Source: an uncultured Mucilaginibacter sp.
GTDB taxonomy: Bacteria; Bacteroidota; Bacteroidia; Sphingobacteriales; Sphingobacteriaceae
Assembly (NCBI RefSeq): GCF_937859865.1
Contig: NZ_CALMAT010000084.1
Coordinates: 1-47,859 of the forward strand
DNA length: 47,859 bases
Direction: 5' to 3'
Of the stretch, positions 16,003 to 25,074 are shown piece by piece (positions within the stretch are counted from its first letter, which is position 1; every line of letters starts with the position of its first letter). The position numbers and the translations under genes are program-made. A model generated the notes under the pieces. That model had not been told where the DNA came from and did no database searches. It was given only the letters and a program-made list of their open reading frames with translations.

Positions 16003-16033
16003 CAAATATAAAAGTTTTGGAAGGAGTAACAAA
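16003..16033 (-). promoter_or_regulatory. Bacteroidota-type promoter of the cys operon
   Basis: On the minus strand TTTG (16033-16030) is followed by exactly 19 nt and then TATATTTG (16010-16003), the -33/-7 consensus of Bacteroidota sigma-ABfr promoters (TTTG-N19-TAnnTTTG). The predicted start near 15997 lies about 20 nt before the riboswitch. Confidence 0.85.
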
Positions 16034-16065
16034 CGGGAAGTTGTGGGAGGAAAGTAAAATTGGAA

Positions 16066-17079
16066 TCATTCGTTTTTTGCGTCTGATAGTTTAAGCCTGA
16101 TTTTTTCCCTTTCTATTTCTGTAATTAATTCTGCTTCGGTAGGAAGATAGGGTTTATATTTAGCAGCAAATAATGCAAGATTATCATTCATCACAGAATA
16201 TTTTACTACTGTTTCGCTTTTTTCCAAGCAGAGAATTATACCAATGGCAGGGTTATCACCTTTAGGTTTCTTCAAGTCATCAAACATTCTACGGTACATA
16301 TCCATCTGCCCAATATCTTGATGAGATAATTTTCCTGCTTTAAGATCAATCAAAACAAAACACTTGAGCAGGTAATTGTAAAAAACAAGATCAATATAGT
16401 AATGCTCCATTTCTGAACTAATCCTGAATTGTCTTGCTACAAAAGAAAACCCTTTGCCTAATTCTAATAAAAATTGTTGTAGGTTTTGGATCAAAGCTGT
16501 TTCTATTTCCCTCTCTGATGTGGTTATTGGTTCAGAAATATTTAAAAATTCGAAGATGTATGGGTCTTTTATAAAGTCGGTCAGATTTGATTTTTCTATT
16601 TGGCTTTCATTTGAATTATTCTGACTTTTTTGCGAAGAAATTAAGCGTTGGTAGTAAAGTGTATTAAGGTTACGTTCCAAAGTTCTTACACTCCAACCTT
16701 GCTCTGCTGCTTCTTTTAAATACCAGTTTCGAGCCTCATTATTATCAATTCTCATAATTAACCTGTTGTGGCTCCAGGTTAATTTGCTACACAGTGTGTA
16801 GCAAATCTTTTGGTTAGGATAAGTTAAATAAAATTGCCGGAAGTTACGAAGGTTAGCAGCAGAAAAACCCTTTCCAAATTCAGTAGTAAGAGCTATGGCT
16901 AATTCCTTTAAAACCTGCTCGCCATACGCTGCACGCTTCTCTCCTTCCTGTTCCTGTTCCACAATACGTTTGCCTATTTGCCAATAAGCCTGAACCATTG
17001 TAGCATTAATGGTTGCATACACTGTTTGTCGTGCCCTCGACAAAATTTCCCGTATATCCTCAATATAACTGTTAACCAT
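16066..17079 (-). CDS. DUF1016/YhcG-family PD-(D/E)XK nuclease (copy 2)
   Basis: The 337-residue protein has the same layout as the gene at 2317: a helical DUF1016_N domain (AYWQIGKRIVEQEQ, FSAANLRNFRQFYL, LTWSHNRLIMRI), then a YhcG nuclease domain with D230 (YIDLVFY) and D245-L-K247 (LIDLKAGK) at the catalytic positions. The two copies are clearly paralogous but diverged, so they are not a recent duplication. It sits alone upstream of the cys promoter, is AT-rich and holds no exact dispersed 12-mer. Role unknown; a DNA-processing or defence function is plausible for the family. Confidence 0.9.
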   Translation of the reverse strand: MVNSYIEDIREILSRARQTVYATINATMVQAYWQIGKRIVEQEQEGEKRAAYGEQVLKELAIALTTEFGKGFSAANLRNFRQFYLTYPNQKICYTLCSKLTWSHNRLIMRIDNNEARNWYLKEAAEQGWSVRTLERNLNTLYYQRLISSQKSQNNSNESQIEKSNLTDFIKDPYIFEFLNISEPITTSEREIETALIQNLQQFLLELGKGFSFVARQFRISSEMEHYYIDLVFYNYLLKCFVLIDLKAGKLSHQDIGQMDMYRRMFDDLKKPKGDNPAIGIILCLEKSETVVKYSVMNDNLALFAAKYKPYLPTEAELITEIEREKIRLKLSDAKNE

Positions 17080-17201
17080 TTAAAGCACTTATTTTAGCTG
17101 GATAAGTAATGTAAAACTATTTTAAGTGCAGGTTTATTTTTTAATGTTGATTAAACCTAACTCACTTTTCAACCTTGAATGCTTGAGAATATGAACTAAA
17201 A

Positions 17202-17687
17202 TTATTTTTTTCCCATTTCCCCCAAGATCGCCCGTTCCAATTCATTCGGATACAGCGAACCGATGATATAAACCAAACCATCCCGGTCAGTTAAATGCAC
17301 TGCGCAATTGCCGCCGGTGTAAAAACGGATCGTCCCTCTTTTGTGCAAATTATAAACCGGGTTGTTAAGGATGTAACGGCTATACGGTTTCTGCTCCACG
17401 TGGGTGATGCTGTTTAAATCAATCTTCACCAACTGCGTCGTCCACAAACCGTCAATCAGCACGCTTTTGTTAAGTACGCGGATGCGGAAATGCAGCATAA
17501 AACCCATGAGGATGGAAATCACCAAAATACCGAAACCAACCACCAGCAGCAAATCGCCGTTGCGTTCGCGCTCGGCCGTAAAAAAATAAATGGCAAAACA
17601 AAGGATGGCCAACGCCAAACGAATGGTGATCGGGATAAACTCGCGGCCGAGGTATTGCTTTTCGGTAAAAGCCGGTTTTGTGCTCAT
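17202..17687 (-). CDS. Small membrane protein with two helices and a PH-like tail
   Basis: I start this gene at the ATG 17687-17685 (MSTKPAFTEKQYLG), which overlaps the tilS stop as ATGA, giving 161 residues. The longer frame upstream is inside tilS. Two hydrophobic segments occur near residues 22-45 and 52-75, followed by a beta-rich region (RIRVLNKSVLIDGLW, LNSITHVEQKPY, GTIRFYTGGNCAVHL, GLVYIIGS) that resembles bacterial PH-like membrane proteins. I do not assign a function. The overlap shows translational coupling with tilS. Confidence 0.75.
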   Translation of the reverse strand: MSTKPAFTEKQYLGREFIPITIRLALAILCFAIYFFTAERERNGDLLLVVGFGILVISILMGFMLHFRIRVLNKSVLIDGLWTTQLVKIDLNSITHVEQKPYSRYILNNPVYNLHKRGTIRFYTGGNCAVHLTDRDGLVYIIGSLYPNELERAILGEMGKK

Positions 17688-19024
17688 GGTAAAAGGTTGG
17701 ACAATTCGAAGATAATAACTTTTTTGGTTTGGGCGCGCACTTTGTACCGGTCGTCCAGCCTGAAACCAGCAACCCAAATGATTTCCTGATTGCCGTTTAC
17801 CAACACCGCAACTTTTGATTTTTGGTGCAAAGGCAACTTTTGGTGCACAAAAAAATCGCTTAGTTTTTGTTTGTGGTTCATCCACAGCGGGAAAAAATAA
17901 TCACCGGTTTGCCAGTTGCGGATGATGAGTGGAAAGATGAGTTTTTCGGCATCAACGGAAGCTGCCAGCGGGTTGTCTTTAACGATCAAGGCCGAATCAT
18001 CGTGCAAAAGCTTCAACTTAAAATCCTGGAAATGGATTTCGTTTTGGTTTTCCTGAATCTGTAATGCTTCTTTTATCGGTGTTTTTTTAGGTTGAATAAT
18101 GATTTCAGTTCTATCTAAAATTAGTTGGTGCGAAGGTGATTCAAAGATTTTTCCCGGCTGTTTTTCCAACGATCCAATTAAATCACCAACCACTTGTTCG
18201 CTGAAATTAAATCCGCGCAGCAAACCAAAAAGCAATAATTTTTGTGGATGCAAGTTTACCAAATCCGAAATCTTAATCCGCAATTCCAAATTTTGCCTGA
18301 TAAAAACAGTATCGCGCAAATGCTGCAACTGAGTTTCAAGCAAAGCTTCCAACTCGCGGAAACGTTCCAAATTTTGCTCAAATGTTTTTTCGAGGTTTGG
18401 GTTGAGTTCTTTCAGCTTCGGCACCACTTCCAGCCGGATTTTATTTCGGGCATATTTTGCAGAAGCGTTGGAACTGTCTTCCACAAAATCCAGTTTTTCT
18501 TTGGCACAAATTTCATCTATATTTTCTTTGGATAAAAACAGCATCGGCCTCACCAATTTTCCATTTTTCGGTAAAATTCCGTGCAGGCCGGCAATACCGG
18601 TGCCGCGTGTTAAGTTTAAAAGGATAGTTTCAACGGCATCGTTTTGGTGGTGCGCCAGGGCAATGCAATCAAAATTGTGTTCGGCACAAAGCTTTTCAAA
18701 CCATTCGTAACGCAATTTCCGCGCGGCCATTTGGATGGAGATACTGTTTTTAGCGGCATAATTTTCGGTGTTAAATGCTGTTAAAAAAAATGGCACTTGC
18801 AACCGATCAGCTAAATTTGCGGTAAAATCCTGGTCGCGTTGCGATTCTTCGCCACGGAGCAAAAAATTGCAATGCGCTAGGGCAAATTTAAAGCCCGAAC
18901 TTTTAAGCAGGTGCGCCAGTAAAACAGAATCTTTGCCGCCGCTTACGGCAGCCAGCACCAAATTTTGCGGGGTAAAAAGAGCATGGCGCCGGGCAAATTC
19001 CTGAAATTGTGGTACGGGCAGCAT
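17684..19024 (-). CDS. tilS: tRNA(Ile)-lysidine synthase
   Basis: The N-terminal PP-loop ATPase has the SGGKDS signature (AAVSGGKDSVLLAHLL) and the HCNFLLRGEESQRDQDF and ALAHHQNDAVETILLNL elements of TilS. A helical middle and a C-terminal domain complete a typical ~445-residue length. TilS converts the wobble cytidine of AUA-reading tRNA-Ile to lysidine, which is essential for decoding. I choose the ATG at 19024 (MLPVPQF) over a TTG three codons earlier. Three 12-mer family copies lie in frame: 18064 (IKEAL), 18301 (DTVFI) and 18741 (KNSIS), in different codon phases. Confidence 0.93.
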   Translation of the reverse strand: MLPVPQFQEFARRHALFTPQNLVLAAVSGGKDSVLLAHLLKSSGFKFALAHCNFLLRGEESQRDQDFTANLADRLQVPFFLTAFNTENYAAKNSISIQMAARKLRYEWFEKLCAEHNFDCIALAHHQNDAVETILLNLTRGTGIAGLHGILPKNGKLVRPMLFLSKENIDEICAKEKLDFVEDSSNASAKYARNKIRLEVVPKLKELNPNLEKTFEQNLERFRELEALLETQLQHLRDTVFIRQNLELRIKISDLVNLHPQKLLLFGLLRGFNFSEQVVGDLIGSLEKQPGKIFESPSHQLILDRTEIIIQPKKTPIKEALQIQENQNEIHFQDFKLKLLHDDSALIVKDNPLAASVDAEKLIFPLIIRNWQTGDYFFPLWMNHKQKLSDFFVHQKLPLHQKSKVAVLVNGNQEIIWVAGFRLDDRYKVRAQTKKVIIFELSNLLP

Positions 19025-19077
19025 GAGGTTCAAATTTAATTGTTTTGGTTACCCGTTCAAAAATTTAATTTTGTGTT

Positions 19078-21264
19078 GTGCAGAAAATATTGATCACGTT
19101 TTGTTTGTTGCTGTTGGGCATTTGTAGTTTGGCGCAGCAGAAAAAAACAACTAAAGTTAATTTGGTTTCTTCCAGCAAAACTGTGCTTTCTAAAAATAGG
19201 GATTTTTTGAAAGTTTACAACGGCACTTTCCAACACGAAAACGCCACTTTGCAATCAGACAGCGCGTATTTTTATCCGCAAAAAAACGCTTTTGATGCTT
19301 TTGGCCACGTCGTTATCCATCAGGCCGATACGTTGAATATTTATTCTGATCTGCTCAATTACAACGGCAACACACATATTGCCATCCTCACCAACCATGT
19401 GATTTTGGTGGATAAAGATGCCACGCTTACCACCGATCACCTTAATTACAACACCCAAACCCGCTACGGAACTTATGTTGAAGGCGGAAAACTTATCCAA
19501 AAAGAAAACACGCTGGTAAGCCGCAACGGTTATTATTTTGCTTTTTCGCGCGATGCTTATTTTCGGTACAATGTGGTTTTAACGGGAAAAGATGCGCTGG
19601 TAAAATCAGACACAATGCGTTACAACTCCAATTCTAAAATCGCTTACTTTTACGGGCCAACGCATATCTACCAAAAAACCGACACGTTGTACACCGAATT
19701 TGGTACGTACAACACCATTACGCAGCAGGCTTTGGGCACTAAAAACAACCGTTACGACAGCGGAAGCAGAACATTGGTGGGCGATACGCTGTTCTTTGAT
19801 GATCTAAAAGGTTTTGGCCGCGCCAACAACCATATTGTTTTTAACGATACCGAGCAACGCATCAACCTGCGCGGCGACCTGGCCAATTATTACAAAGCGC
19901 AGGAACGGACGGTGGTTACCAAAAACGCCTACGTGATTTTTGTAACTGAGCAGCGCGATTCGGTAAACCGCGATTCGCTAAAACATCCCGAAAAATATGC
20001 GGTAAAAGAAGCACCAGCAGCTTCTGCAAAAACTTCAAACACCAAAAATAGTACGGTAAAAACAGCATTGCCAAAAAACCAACCAGTTGCCAACACCAAA
20101 AATAGTACGGTAAAAACAGCATTGCCAAAAAATGAACCGGCAAAAAGTTCTCCGGCAAAACTGGCTTCGGCTGAAAAACCAATCCGAACGCTGGTAAAAG
20201 ATACGGTGATTACGAAGCGGGATTCGATTTATATGACGGCCGACACGCTGGAAACGCAAATCCTCACTTTTAAAGCTGAAAAGGAAAGGCGCGAAAAAAT
20301 GCGTTTGTATGGTTTGCGCGATACTTCCGTTAAAGCACGAACGCGGCCAAAACGACGCATCAAAGGCAAAAACGAACTGGAAGCGGTGCAGCTTGATTTG
20401 CGGAATTTGCAGGACACCACTTACCGGCACCGCGAATTTTTTGGCAAGATGATTTTGTCGAAAGTAGAAAAAAAACGTGCGCCAGACACGGCTGCTTTGC
20501 GAAAACTGCGGCTGGCACGGCAGGATTCCATCAAAAAAGCGTTGGAAAAAGACCCGGTTTATGCATCGCGGAAAGTGGTTTTGAGCGATACTTCACGCGT
20601 TCGGAATATTACGGCTTGGCACCGCGCCAAAATCTTTAAATCTGATTTGCAGGCCGTTGCAGATTCGATCACGTTTAGCAACAGCGATTCGTTGGTGAGC
20701 TTGTACATTAAACCGATTATTTGAGCGGAAGGTTCGCAGTTGACGGCGGACACAATTTTCCTTCAACTTAAGAACAAAAAACTGGACAACATGGACTTGA
20801 TCCGTTCTTCTTTTGTGGTGAACACGCAAGGCGATTCGACTTATTTTAACCAGGTTTCGGGCAAAAAAATTCGTGGCATTTTCAGGAATAACAAATTGAG
20901 CACTTTGTTTGTGGATGGCAACGCCGAAAGTTTGTATTACACGTACGAGAACAACCAATTTACCAACATGAACCACTCGTTGAGCAGCAGGATCAGGATC
21001 AACCTGAAAAACAACAAACCGAGTGAAATTGTACTTTTAAGCAAGCCTGATGCTTTTATAACGCCTATTGCCCGCTTAAAAGATGACGATAAATATTTAA
21101 AAGGCTTTATCTGGAAGCCGAAAGACCGTCCGGTTTCCAAAGAATCCATCATTCCGGGCTTGGCACGAAAAGCTAAAAAAGCAGCGCCGCCGCCTAAACC
21201 AAAAACAGCGCCGCCGGTAATTGCAAAACCAGTTTTGGCCAATCAAAACCCTTTAAAAAAGTAG
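19078..21264 (+). pseudogene. OstA/LptA-like outer-membrane biogenesis protein, interrupted by in-frame TGA
   Basis: From GTG 19078 (signal peptide MQKILITFCLLLLGICSLAQ) the frame runs 548 codons to TGA at 20722-20724. It then continues open in the same frame to TAG at 21264: AEGSQLTADTIFLQLKNKKL and about 160 further residues. The split falls in a region where such proteins normally read I-W-x-x-G-S-Q-L-T-A-D-T, so TGA most likely replaces TGG (Trp) by one G-to-A change at 20724. The N-terminal half has repeated OstA-type beta units (ADTLNIYSDLLNYN, TTDHLNYNTQTRYG, KSDTMRYNSNSKIA). Family members help move LPS to the outer membrane. A 42-bp direct repeat lies near 20036-20132. It could be a true pseudogene, a truncated but working protein, or a sequencing error. 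Confidence 0.75.
20036..20132. repeat. Direct repeat (54-bp period) inside the OstA-like gene
   Basis: About 42 bp, encoding NTKNSTVKTALPKN, occur twice with a 54-bp offset (20036 and 20090). Each copy contains one sister 12-mer (TAAAAACAGCAT at 20057 and 20111), so the duplication copied the signal too. It lies in a low-complexity Ala/Lys/Pro linker where length change is probably tolerated. Confidence 0.85.
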
Positions 21265-21265
21265 G

Positions 21266-21309
21266 ATACTGTTTTTAAGGCACGAATTTTAGGGCAGTAA
21301 AAGAAGCAT
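21266..21309. repeat. Mixed inverted pair: sister 12-mer and canonical 12-mer
   Basis: ATACTGTTTTTA (21266-21277) faces TAAAAGAAGCAT (21298-21309) between the OstA-like stop and the MFS gene. The two forms pair imperfectly, so this is a weaker hairpin than the same-type pairs. Confidence 0.7.
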
Positions 21310-21332
21310 TGGTAAAAATTATTTTTCTTGTT

Positions 21333-22592
21333 ATGGATTTCACGGCAGTAAGGGCATTAAAATACCCCAATTTCAGGTTGTACTTTTCGGGCCAGGCTAT
21401 ATCGTTGATCGGCACCTGGATGCAACGGATGGCCGTGAGCTGGCTGGTTTTCAGGCTCACCCATTCCGAACTGATGCTGGGCGTAGTGGTTTTTGCGGGG
21501 CAAATCCCGATCATGCTGCTTTCGCCTTATGGCGGCGCTTTGACTGACAGGCACAGCCGTTACAAAACTTTATTGTTTACACAAATTGCTTCCATGATCC
21601 AGGCTGGCGTACTGGCTGCGGTGGTGCTGACCGGCCACCACAATATCACGATCATCATTATTTTAAGTGTGGTTTTGGGGATCATCAACGCTTTTGATAC
21701 GCCTGCCCGGCAATCGTTGATGATCAATTTGGTGGAGGACAAAAAGGATTTGCCCAATGCGATTGCTTTAAATTCCTCGATGGTTACGCTGGCCCGGTTG
21801 CTTGGCCCGGTTGCTGCCGGTTTTATTTTAAGCAGTTTTGGCGAAGGCATTTGTTTTTTGGTAAACTTCCTCAGCTTTGTGGCGGTAATTGCTTCGCTTT
21901 TGCTGATGAAAATCCCGCCGGTGCCTAAAATAATCAACAAGCAGGACATTTGGCAAGGATTGAGCGAAGGTTACACTTATTTGCAGCAACATACCGGTAT
22001 TCGTTCGGTAATTTTGCTAATGGCTTGTACCAGTTTTTTCGTGATGCCTTATTCAACTTTGCTGCCGGTTTTTGCAACCAACATCTTTCATGGCAACGTT
22101 ACTACTTTTAGCTGGCTAAACGCAGTATCGGGTTTGGGCGCGTTGGGTGGGGCAATTTACATGGCCACTTTAAAGCCCGGAAACAGTTTGTTGAAAGTGA
22201 TTGCCTATTGCAGTGCACAGTTTGCCATCGGCCTGATTTTATTTTCGCTGACCGGTCTGTTTCCGTTGGCTTTGTGTTTTATCATGGCTGCGGAGTTTGG
22301 CATGTTATCGCAAATTGCTGCTTCAAATACGTACATCCAAACGCATGTGGACGAAAACATGCGTGGCCGCGTCATCAGTTATTATGTGATGGCTTTCCAG
22401 GGAATGGCACCGATCGGCAGTTTGCTGATTGGTTTTTTAGCGCATTATTTTGGCGCTTCTACCATTGTTTGTGCCGAAGGTATTGCCGGTGTGATTGCCG
22501 TTGTTTGCTTTATCCCGTATCTAAAAAAAGCCGGGACCGGAGATTTAAGCGATTTGCGGAAACGCGTGCTTACGTCCAATATAAAATCGTAG
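21333..22592 (+). CDS. MFS transporter, EntS-like family
   Basis: A roughly 419-residue polytopic protein with about 12 hydrophobic segments. It has MFS_3/EntS-type marks: FRLYFSGQAISLIGTWMQRMA in TM1, the loop motif GGALTDRHSRYK after TM2, DTPARQSLM in the central part and ENMRGRVISYYVMAFQG in the second half. Such exporters move siderophores or drugs; the substrate is unknown. I start at ATG 21333 (MDFTAVRALKYPNFR) rather than a TTG at 21309, since homologues begin this close to the conserved FRLYF. It overlaps the convergent radical-SAM gene by 23 bases. Confidence 0.88.
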   Translation: MDFTAVRALKYPNFRLYFSGQAISLIGTWMQRMAVSWLVFRLTHSELMLGVVVFAGQIPIMLLSPYGGALTDRHSRYKTLLFTQIASMIQAGVLAAVVLTGHHNITIIIILSVVLGIINAFDTPARQSLMINLVEDKKDLPNAIALNSSMVTLARLLGPVAAGFILSSFGEGICFLVNFLSFVAVIASLLLMKIPPVPKIINKQDIWQGLSEGYTYLQQHTGIRSVILLMACTSFFVMPYSTLLPVFATNIFHGNVTTFSWLNAVSGLGALGGAIYMATLKPGNSLLKVIAYCSAQFAIGLILFSLTGLFPLALCFIMAAEFGMLSQIAASNTYIQTHVDENMRGRVISYYVMAFQGMAPIGSLLIGFLAHYFGASTIVCAEGIAGVIAVVCFIPYLKKAGTGDLSDLRKRVLTSNIKS

Positions 22593-23670
22593 CTTTCGGA
22601 AAACGCCGTGCAATTTGCTGTTCAAAAAAGGATTTCAAAGCTTTCATCGTATCCTTGATGTAAACATATTTCGTCCCGCCGAACTTATTGGTTTTGGTTG
22701 CACGCGATGCTTCGTCCATTTCCAAACTCGTGTTCGGATACCATTCCATCAAAACATCTTTAGAACCCGGCGTAAAACGATGGCTGATCAACTCAAAAGT
22801 CAAATCACAAGGAAAATTCAGGTTTTGCTCCAACTGGTCGAACAAATTGCTGTAATGCAATTCCCAATCCGGTATCGGCATAATGGGCGCTAAAACCACA
22901 CCGATCGGATAATTGCCGCCACCCAGTTCTTTCGGCTGCGCCAATTTTCGCAACGCTTTAATCCGGGCCGGAACAGAAGCCGTGCCGCCTTCCAAACGTT
23001 TGGCAACAGGCTCGGCATTTAAACTGATACGGAAACGGGAATGTCCGTTGTGCGGAATGTTAAGCAAAGGTTTTACGGCATCAAACTTCGTAACAAAACG
23101 CAAGTAAGAATTCTCGCGCTCGCCAAAAAACTTGATCGTCTTTTCCAATCCGCTGGTTAAATGCTCTAAACTTAAAGGATCAGTATAACAACTGGCCTCA
23201 AAAGTAACCGGCTTGTTCAAACGCTCAAACCGTTCCAGATTGTTTAGGATTGAAGGCAGATTTGCAAAAACACGAATTGCTGGCGGGCCAGACAAACTTC
23301 CCGCTAGATAACAATACTGGCAATGCGCCGGGCAGCCTTCGGCCAAATGGAACTGCCAATCCGCAGAAGGCGGAATTGGACGCAGATTGAAGGCACTTGG
23401 CGGAGCGTTTACAATAGCCAACGTGTTTTTGGCAATTTTATAAGTTTCGCGTTCGGTAGCGCCGCGCAAACCAGTAATGCGGTTGTTCTTTAACTCTTCA
23501 ACCTGCAAACCCTGGCTTTTAATGCGTTCGTACATTTCCTGGCCGTAAGGTTCTTTCAAAGCATCAGGCGTAATCACTACGCGTTTAGGCATCCACAATT
23601 TGTAAGGTTTGTAATCGTCTTCGGGAGCCGATACTTCTTTTACCGTATCAAAATCTTCGCTTATTTGCAT
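22570..23670 (-). CDS. Spore photoproduct lyase-like radical SAM protein
   Basis: The protein carries a radical-SAM cluster motif C113-x3-C117-x2-C120 (EGCPAHCQYCYL). The surrounding layout is that of the SplB family: FHLAEGCPAHC, FEASCYTDPLSLEHLT, RFVTKFD, RFRISLNAEPVAKRLEGGT and HRFTPGSKDVL. True SplB repairs the spore photoproduct in Bacillus; in non-sporulating Bacteroidota the homologue's substrate is unproven, although DNA photolesion repair is a reasonable guess. I start at ATG 23670 (MQISEDFD); the upstream 14 codons are not conserved in character. A 12-mer lies in frame at 23631 (reading VKEVS). Confidence 0.85.
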   Translation of the reverse strand: MQISEDFDTVKEVSAPEDDYKPYKLWMPKRVVITPDALKEPYGQEMYERIKSQGLQVEELKNNRITGLRGATERETYKIAKNTLAIVNAPPSAFNLRPIPPSADWQFHLAEGCPAHCQYCYLAGSLSGPPAIRVFANLPSILNNLERFERLNKPVTFEASCYTDPLSLEHLTSGLEKTIKFFGERENSYLRFVTKFDAVKPLLNIPHNGHSRFRISLNAEPVAKRLEGGTASVPARIKALRKLAQPKELGGGNYPIGVVLAPIMPIPDWELHYSNLFDQLEQNLNFPCDLTFELISHRFTPGSKDVLMEWYPNTSLEMDEASRATKTNKFGGTKYVYIKDTMKALKSFFEQQIARRFPKATILYWT

Positions 23671-23774
23671 ATATAAAAATACAAAAAAGCCTTGTTTCCA
23701 GAAAGAAAACAAGGCAATATGACGGTTGCTTTACACAGTAAAACAACCTAAAAATTAATAGCTAAATGCTTCTT

Positions 23775-24254
23775 TTACAGCATTAAATTAGCGGTGTGCA
23801 AAGCTAAAATATCTTCTAAAGTACCAATGGTCGGATCGTTTACGTCGGAAGAATGCACTACTTTTTTCCGCAGGTAATAACTGCCGTAAGTTGCGGCAAC
23901 AGCAATGGTACTGCCAACTATAGCACCTGCAAAAGCATTCCCATTTCTGGATTTATAAAGTGCTGCACCGGTTAAAGCGCCAGCTAACCCGCGGCCTATT
24001 AAACCTGGTTTTTCTATACGGTCTGGCGCATCGGGCAATTTATCGCCGGCCATTTCTGCCAGTGTTAATGCCTTTAAAATAATAGCGACATATTTTTTTT
24101 GCATAAAACCTAATGGGGAACCTGTTAAAAAAGGCGAAGGCGTTTTGGCAAGATGACTGCTTAAAGCAGAAATGGAAGCCATGGTGCGCATGCCCGAAAC
24201 AAGGGCCAGGCCGGTGGTTGGCCAAAAACGTTTTAATGGTTTAGGTTTGTTCAT
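23775..24254 (-). CDS. DUF4126 membrane protein
   Basis: The 159-residue protein fits DUF4126: GLALVSGMRTMASISALS near the start, a central KLPDAPDRIEKPGLIGRGLAGALTGAAL-type stretch and a glycine/alanine-rich membrane segment (FAGAIVGSTIAVAATYG). The family is probably an integral membrane protein of unknown function. Its TAA stop (23777-23775) is itself the first three bases of a reverse 12-mer (TAAAAGAAGCAT), a clear case of the signal overlapping the end of a gene. It lies 24 bp downstream of the response regulator on the same strand. Confidence 0.8.
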   Translation of the reverse strand: MNKPKPLKRFWPTTGLALVSGMRTMASISALSSHLAKTPSPFLTGSPLGFMQKKYVAIILKALTLAEMAGDKLPDAPDRIEKPGLIGRGLAGALTGAALYKSRNGNAFAGAIVGSTIAVAATYGSYYLRKKVVHSSDVNDPTIGTLEDILALHTANLML

Positions 24255-24278
24255 TTTTTGTAATGCTGTTTGTTGTTG

Positions 24279-24677
24279 CTACGCTTGCCCTGTTGGAGAA
24301 TGCGGCGTAGAAACCTGGTTTACAATATTTTCCAGTTCTTCCAAATCAAATGGTTTGGCCAGAAAAGAATCGGCACCGGCTTGTTTTGCCAAAGATTTTA
24401 TATCGTTGTTGGCCGAAAAATAAATCACCGGGATATGCTTCAAATGCTCCTGTTGTTTGATGGCCTGCGTGGCAACAATGCCGCCCGAATCCGGGATCCA
24501 GTTATCCATAAAAATCACTTCCGGCATTATACTTTCTACTTTTTCAATTACATTGTTGCAGTTTGAAAATGTACTAACTTCCCAACCTTGTTCTTCCAAA
24601 ATATAAGTACAAATCGCCAGGATATCTTCATCGTCATCAAAAATCAATACTTTCTTAGGCATGTTATTATCTGTCAT
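24279..24677 (-). CDS. Single-domain response regulator (CheY-like)
   Basis: The 132-residue receiver domain has the acidic pocket D14-D15-D16 (FDDDEDIL), the phosphoacceptor D58 (VIFMDNWIP), S89 (YFSANND) and K108 (FLAKPFD). No output domain follows, so it must signal through a protein partner. No histidine kinase is next to it in this window. It probably shares a transcript with the downstream DUF4126 gene. Target unknown. Confidence 0.92.
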   Translation of the reverse strand: MTDNNMPKKVLIFDDDEDILAICTYILEEQGWEVSTFSNCNNVIEKVESIMPEVIFMDNWIPDSGGIVATQAIKQQEHLKHIPVIYFSANNDIKSLAKQAGADSFLAKPFDLEELENIVNQVSTPHSPTGQA

Positions 24678-25074
24678 TATAATTCTTCATTAGAAATAGC
24701 TTATTGCAATTCATTTTTTGTTTTTTACGTACGCTGTTTCTAAACGGATTATTTTTTTTCAACTAAACGAAAATTTCCCGCGCTACTAATTAATTTTTTT
24801 TTGTTTCAGAACGGCCAACTTTGTTTTGTGAACAGCATTTTCTTTAAAATGTTTAAATGCCGCAACTAATAATTCCGCGTAAAATAATTGTCGAATGCTT
24901 CTTTTACCACTTAAAAATGAACAAAGGTTTCAGCCATTTTCAATCCCCGAACAATTATTTATCTTTGCGGCACATGAAGCAATTGCTTAACAACCTGTTT
25001 TCCTGCTGCTTCTGTTCACCAAAAATTTTAAAAACAGCAACCCAACTGCCCGTATTTGTGCAGCTTAACGATAT
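24678..25074. other. 397-bp gap between response regulator and prfC
   Basis: This AT-rich divergent region has one forward 12-mer (24895-24906) followed by the A/T tract (CACTTAAAAATG), and a likely prfC promoter near 24960. The open frame 24857-25093 has no family likeness and runs into prfC, so I do not call it a gene. Nothing else is recognisable. Confidence 0.6.
24937..24967 (+). promoter_or_regulatory. Candidate Bacteroidota promoter for prfC
   Basis: TATCTTTG at 24960-24967 matches the -7 consensus TAnnTTTG. The -33 position, 19 nt upstream, reads TTTT rather than TTTG. Leader length to the prfC ATG would be about 100 nt. Confidence 0.45.

Noticed and set aside
17688-17885. N-terminal extension of the small membrane protein
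   Set aside because: It is the shadow of the tilS 3' end; the ATG overlapping the tilS stop gives a sensible N-terminus.
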